NCBI RefSeq assembly: GCF_000264905.1
Contig: NW_006763135.1
Coordinates: forward strand, 411,676 to 475,675
Direction of reading: 5' to 3'
DNA length: 64,000 nt
Source of the DNA: Stereum hirsutum FP-91666 SS1
Taxonomy: Eukaryota > Basidiomycota > Agaricomycetes > Russulales > Stereaceae
The position numbers and the translations under genes were made by a program. The notes beneath the pieces are model-generated. The model was not told where the DNA came from, did no database searches, and saw only the letters and a list, made by a program, of their open reading frames with translations. This document shows, piece by piece, positions 59,005 through 64,000 of this stretch; position 1 is the stretch's first letter, and each line of letters starts with the position of its first letter.

Positions 59005-60133
59005 ATGGCTTACGCCCAACCCTTCCCCCTCGCCGCACCCCCTAAACCTGAGCAGACTTTTTACGGGCCTGACCTCGCAGTCCGACTCATCTGTCCCGAC
59101 TGCAGAGACCCGAACCCAAACATCATCGAAGAGTTCGGCAGTGGAGACCTCGTGTGTGGTACGTGTGGACTAGTACTCGGTGATCGCGTCGTCGACACGC
59201 GTAGCGAATGGCGGGTGCGTATCCTCTCCCTTTGTCTTCCGCCTTTGCTCGCTCGATTTACACTTGATTATCGGCCGAAAGACGTTCGCGAACGACGAGG
59301 GTGACGACCCATCGCGTGTCGGTGGGCCCTCAGACCCCCTCCTTGAAGGGATAGGGCAACTGGATACCATCATCTCCTTCCGCGACGGAGGCTCCGGCAT
59401 GGCCCGCGAGCTGCAGCGCGCCGCCTCCCGTGCGCAAAACACGCGCTCGGAGCGTAATCTCCTTTCCGCATTCCGCGACATATCCTCCTGGTGCGACCAG
59501 TTCTCTCTCCCCAAGACGATATCCGATATCGCCAAACAGCTCTACAAGCGCTCCGACGAGGAGAAGCTCCTTCGTGGAAAGCCACTCGAGGCCGTCATCG
59601 CGGCTTGCATCTTCATCGCCTGCAGACAGGCGCACGTTCCCCGTACGTTCAGAGAGATCTGTAACCTGACGCACGTGAGCAAGAAGGTGCTCGGGCAGTG
59701 TTACAAGGCGCTCGAACAGGCGTTCAACCTCAGTCCCGGCGCGCAGAACCACAACAGCACCAACGGTACCCAGGTCATCTCCACCGGCCCCGAAGATCTC
59801 CTCATACGTTATTGCAACCACCTCGATCTTCCTCCGTATTTCCATGGGATATGCAAGGACATCGTCGTCGAGGCGCGTAACCGTGGTATCGCAGACGGCA
59901 GGAGTCCGATCTCGATCGCGGGCGGCGCTATCTTCTTCACCTGTTTCCTGCTCGGGAAACCCAAGTCGCTGCGCGAGATCTGTACGGTCGCGGGAGTGAG
60001 CGAGGGGACGGTGAAGTTGGTGTATAAGCTGTACTGCGCGGATAAAGATAAGTTGGTGAAGCAGAAGTGGATAGATGAGGGCAAGGCGAACCTGGACAGG
60101 CTTCCGCCGATCGAGGTGGCGGTGGCGAAGTAG
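59005..60133 (+). CDS. SUA7: General transcription factor TFIIB
   Basis: RNA polymerase II initiation factor bridging TBP-promoter DNA and the polymerase. Two exons, 59005-59214 and 59282-60133, give 353 aa. The N-terminal zinc ribbon is LICPDC...LVCGTCGLVLGDRVVD (C-x2-C pairs about residues 30-53), followed by the B-finger/linker (DTRSEWRTFANDEGDDPSRV). Two cyclin folds follow: the first contains FSLPKTISDIAKQLYKRSDE and EAVIAACIFIACRQAHVPRT, the second has SPISIAGGAIFFTCFLLGKP and GVSEGTVKLVYKLY. Length and order are those of yeast Sua7 and human TFIIB; the single-intron arrangement keeps the conserved RTFAND join intact. Confidence 0.96.
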
Positions 60134-61245
60134 ACGGGACTCTTCGTTGGATAGTCTTATTTGTCCCCCTCCTTGTATGCCTTTCCCTAACTTACTTGGA
60201 TAATGAGATATTCTTTTGCCGCTGTCCGGATCTTTTTACCTTTCCTGTCCTTTTCACTTTCGCTCCAACGTGACTTGTGGCATTTGAGAGAGGGCAGTTG
60301 TACATTAATATATGCATCCCATAATCGGTCCTCTTGTTTGCAAAATGTTTCCGGTGGCTCCGTTTTTCGTTTTTCTTCTTTATCCTCGCTGTGTTGTGTG
60401 TACTTGTAACTAGGTCGAATTGGGGAATATCAAGGCGATCACCGCCCACGTCTGTGTTCACGGCCAGGGAACCACTATTTAGAGTGCTCTAAAGGTGATT
60501 CTAAAGTAACTTCTATATATTATATATGGGCTCCGCTTTGGGAAGTACTAAAGAGAAACTTTGGAGACCTCCAAAGGCGACTCTATGCATTTTCTTTAGA
60601 AATGCCGTACAAACGCTAAATATTGACTTTGGAGGACGCTAAAGGCTGTCGAGCACCTCGGGCTTGCCTTATGTGGCAACCCCGAATCTCTTTAGCACCC
60701 TCTAAAGGTAATTCAGAGAATAATCAATGGAACTCACCACAGAGCTCGCTAAAGCTTTGCTTTAGACAGCGCTAAATTGGCATCCATATATAATATTTTG
60801 GCCAACGTTTAGATTCCACTTTAGCGGGCTCTAAATAGTGATTTCCCCGTCGTGGTTTGTGTCTATCGCCGGTGCGAGCAGCATAAGGGCTGCTGAATAT
60901 GTGCCGCCGTCTTGAACGAGATACGCACCTTCTCCAACCGTAAGACTACCTTGTCCTACCCGAAGACCACGAGCTCGCTACCGCCTCCGATGACCGCTCT
61001 CCTACCTAATCCGCACCGCGCATTGTGTGTGGCCCAGTTACCACATACATCTTCGGCCTTCTCCGCATTCCCAGCCTGCCTTCAGTTCCGCGGTTCGTCT
61101 CCTTTTGCAATAACAAGACACACACACCTCCATTCATCACATTTTATTTCTCTCTCGGATCGTTTTCTCTTTCCTTTCTAACATCTCAGTCGTACGGCGG
61201 CCAGCACTATTATAGTCAGCGAACCCGAGGGCCAGAAACAGAGCC
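60134..61245. other. Intergenic with foldback element
   Basis: TFIIB 3' UTR to about 60460, the foldback element at 60467-60848, then the leader of the Uds1-like gene (pyrimidine-rich 61000-61190). Confidence 0.45.
60467..60848. mobile_element. Foldback/MITE-like element rich in CTAAAG words
   Basis: The ends mirror each other: GGGAACCACTATTTAGAG at 60467 and, in reverse complement, GGGGAAATCACTATTTAGAG ending at 60848. The interior is full of CTAAAG/CTTTAG words in both orientations (at least ten). About 380 bp, no coding capacity. The borders lack an evident target duplication. Confidence 0.7.
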
Positions 61246-64000
61246 ATGAACGGCGTCCGTCGTTTTCTCGGCGGTGGCGGCGGCGGCGGAGGGACAAGTA
61301 CGACGACGGCGACGACGGCACCCCCTGAAATCCCCCCACTCAATCTCTCCTCCTCACCGAATTCCGCATCTCCATCAACAAGTCCGACGAAAGAGTCGCC
61401 GCTTGATTCTGCTTCTGCAGGGGGGTCACGACCGTCAACTGGCACTGCAGGACTTTTCATACGGAAGGACAGGCACAGACAACAGCCTTCATCGTCCACT
61501 GGTACTTTCGATGACGCTGTCGCTGCTGCTTTCACCAACGGTTCTTCGTCTTCACCGTCGGCATCGGCATCGTCACCGCCGCCATTACCGCACGGTTCGG
61601 CGTTCACGTCGACGAGAGCGATGAATCCACCGTTTCCTGTTGCTGGTCCGTCGAGTTCTAAATCGAGATCGCCCGTGAGGAAGTCGGTGCCGCCGGTGGA
61701 TCGGAGCTCGGGGTTCTTTGGGACGAGGGACGAGTTGTTGATGAGTTTGCTTTCGAGTGAGGCGGTGGTGGATAGTCGGGGCTATGAGGTCTTGAGCGCG
61801 GAGGACGTTGAGGAGTTGAAGAAGGTGTGTCTTTTTGACTTTTTATGCTCTGGGTTGAGGAGAAGGAGGCAGGTGTGGCCCATTGCGCTGTGGTCATCAC
61901 GGTGGCCCTACATATAACTATATTCTCCTACGACCCCTATACACACAATGCTCTCCTTCGCAGCGGAGCAACTCCGCCACTCCCCCTCTCCTCGTACCAT
62001 TTCCTCACATCCCCCTCTTCATTCCCATCCCTTAGGAACACCAAGTCCTCTCCTCCCGCCTCACCGCCTGCACCAAAAAGCTCGCGCTCGAGACCAAAAT
62101 CCGAGACGCAGCGGCGAACCTCGCAAAGATAAACTCGAACCTGAAACGGGTCTCCAAACAATCCTCGGACCAACTCGAGACGTCGAACCGTAAAGTCGAG
62201 GCTGCCCAGCGCGAGCTCTGGCGCGTCTCGGAGCGCGCGAGCGAGGTCCACAATAAGCTACTGCAGCATCGCGCGGCGGTCCTGTCACATTCCGTGAGGG
62301 ATCTCGAGAGGAAGGTCCAGGCTGGACAGGGTGGTGGTGGTCTTGGCGGCCTTGGTGGAGGTGGTACGGTGATTGGAGGAGGGGACGGGAGTACGTCAGG
62401 GTGGAGTACGCCCGTGACCGGTACGGGGACGAGTACGGCGCCGTTGAGTCCTACATCGAGTGTTACCAGTGCCGGCGGGTCATCCAAAGCGCGATTCGAC
62501 GGTGCGCATCTGTTCGCGGGGCATGAGAATGCCGTCGTTCCGAAGAGACCGCGTCCGCCGATGACGTTGGCGGATGTGGCGGTGATGGAGGAGCAGTTGA
62601 GGGTGACGAGGGAGTCGTTGAAGCAGGCGGAGGCGTTGCATGTGGCGGCGGTGCAGGAGTTGGAGATGATCAGGGCGGAGAAGGAGAATACGGAGGCTAC
62701 GTTGATGGTTGCGGACGAGGCGAAAGAGGCGGCAGAGAGGGGGGCAGAGAGGGCGGAGGAGTTGGAGATGCGCTTGAGGGAGATGGAGGATGAGCGGCAG
62801 GCGTGGGAGGATGAACGGATGGTGTTGGAGGAGAGGGGGAGGAATGTGGAGGTGTTGGAGAGGCGGTTGGAGGTGTTGGAGGAACAGAGCGGAGAGGCGG
62901 CGGAGTTGGAGGCGATGGTGAGGCGGGCGAGGGAGCAGGGCGAGGTGGCGGTGGCGAAGCTGAGGGCGGAGATGGAGGCTGAGCGGGCACGGTGGGAAGA
63001 GGAGCGACAGGATTGGGAGCAGCAGAAGGAGGATTTACAGGAACGGGCGAAGGACGAGATCGACGCTGCGAGGGAGGATCTGCGGATACTCATCCAGTCG
63101 CACGATATTCCAGTCTATTCGAGAGAGCTCACGATGACGACGCTCGTGTCGGCATTGAGCAAGCATCTCGACGGTGGTGGCGCGAAACGAGGTCTGGATG
63201 CGGATGCCCAACGGCAGATGGAGGAAACTCTCCAGGCAGAGACCGAACGGCGTCTTGCTCTCACACAAGAGCTCGAGGCAGCCAAAGCCGAGCTCGCATC
63301 CGTCGATGCTCGTTTCAAGGTGAGCCACACCACATTTGCACACCTTCTACATTGTTGTCTTACATACGATGTAGGAACAAGCCGACACTTTCTCCAACCT
63401 CCTCGCACAGCGCGCTCCCACGTCGCCAATCGAGTACACTGGGGACGCAGCCAAGATCGTCTCCATCCTCCAACCCGTCTGGGCCATCCTTCCCTCTCCC
63501 GAGGCTCGCGCCTCCCGCATCACAGGCGCCGCCAAGCCCTTCCGCACTGGCTCTCCCACCATCGGTCCAGGAAGCCCCCGCGTCGGGAACGCGTCCATCT
63601 CCGACATGGACGTTCGCTCGCTCAAGACGCTCTACTCGCCACAGACGCCCACGACCAAAGCGCGGGACAGTCAACCAAACGGCGCTGGCTCGACGAATGG
63701 GCACGGGAACGGGGCGAGTGTGGTCGGGACGTTCACGGCGGAGGCGTTCGCTGCGCGGGTGCAGGCGTTGATGTCGGACGATAGGGCGTTAATCGAGAGG
63801 TTGATTCGGTTCGCGCAGGCGCATGATCTGTTGAAGAAGAATGCGGAGAGGGCGCAGAAGTTGGCGCAGGAGAGCAATGGGGCGTTAGAGACGTATTCGA
63901 AGCAGGTCAAGACGCTCGAGGATCGGAATACGAGCCTTGCGCAGAGGCAGGCGGGGATGTACGTTTTCTTTCCGGTTGTTTGACTTGGTTCGTCGAGTGT
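61246..64000 (+). CDS. Uds1-family coiled-coil protein (3' end beyond window)
   Basis: Protein with the 'up-regulated during septation 1' (Uds1) domain, a fungal cytoskeleton/septation-associated coiled-coil family. Exons 61246-61824, 62036-63319, 63375-63958, then a donor (GTACGT) near the window edge. The first exon is Gly/Ser/Thr/Pro-rich, then the Uds1 signature FGTRDELLMSLLSSEAVVDS, RGYEVLSAEDVEELKKEHQV and SSRLTACTKKLALETKIRDA. Further residues form long heptad-rich coiled coil (VMEEQLRVTRESLKQAEALH, ...EERQDWEQQKEDLQERAKDE), separated by a Gly/Ser-rich linker (about residues 290-340). The third exon returns to coiled coil after PKRP/GSP-rich linkers. Start MNGVRRFLGGGGG at 61246. Role in septum or cell-shape control is family knowledge only. 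Confidence 0.85.

Overview
The window is nuclear DNA of a filamentous basidiomycete, most probably an agaricomycete. Genes are dense and cut by many short GT-AG introns (about 50-120 nt), many with CTGAC/CTAAC-like branch sites. The family content is typical of mushroom-forming fungi: DUF6533-type seven-helix proteins, CLR2 N-terminal-like silencing proteins and secreted GtaA glutaminases. I cannot name the species.

Layout. 1-2380 (-): GtaA-type glutaminase cut by the left edge. 3745-5807 (+): nine-finger TFIIIA. 6124-7017 (-): unknown membrane protein. 7869-8870 (-): ORMDL sphingolipid regulator, divergent from 9167-13567 (+), a Virilizer-like protein assembled here from seven exons. 13.6-17.0 kb (-): Mdm34 of the ERMES tether. 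17.8-24.4 kb (-): array of three DUF6533 paralogs, the middle one broken. 25.4-27.9 kb (-): B-box/DUF2009 protein. 29.2-32.5 kb (+): second glutaminase, in inverted orientation to the first and ending in a CBM5/12-type chitin-binding module. 33.2-36.0 kb (-): CLR2-N-like protein 1. 37.0 kb: a MITE. 38.4-40.2 kb (-): STIMATE-family vacuolar membrane protein. 40.6-42.9 kb (+): CLR2-N-like protein 2. 42.9-45.2 kb: gene-poor stretch with two foldback elements and a perfect 40-bp palindrome. 45.2-47.7 kb (+): translation release factor eRF3. 49.2-51.5 kb (+): S28 serine peptidase. 51.9-53.9 kb (+): Mtd1-type NAD-dependent methylene-THF dehydrogenase. 54.9-56.4 kb (-): CLR2-N-like protein 3. 57.2-58.6 kb (-): Rrs1, divergent from 59.0-60.1 kb (+), TFIIB. 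60.5-60.85 kb: another foldback element. 61.2-64.0 kb (+): Uds1-family coiled-coil protein, running off the right edge.

Most genes are housekeeping: Pol II and Pol III initiation, translation termination, ribosome assembly, one-carbon metabolism, ER and mitochondrial lipid homeostasis. There is no biosynthetic cluster. The accessory layer consists of the duplicated glutaminase, the DUF6533 array, three dispersed CLR2-N-like proteins and several non-autonomous inverted-repeat elements. The points that most deserve follow-up are the inverted glutaminase pair with its chitin-binding tail, the Virilizer-like gene, the CLR2-N-like trio, the inverted promoter-like repeat around eRF3, and the micro-exons of Mtd1. 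Exon limits were placed by eye from splice sites, reading phase and protein similarity from memory; no database search was run.
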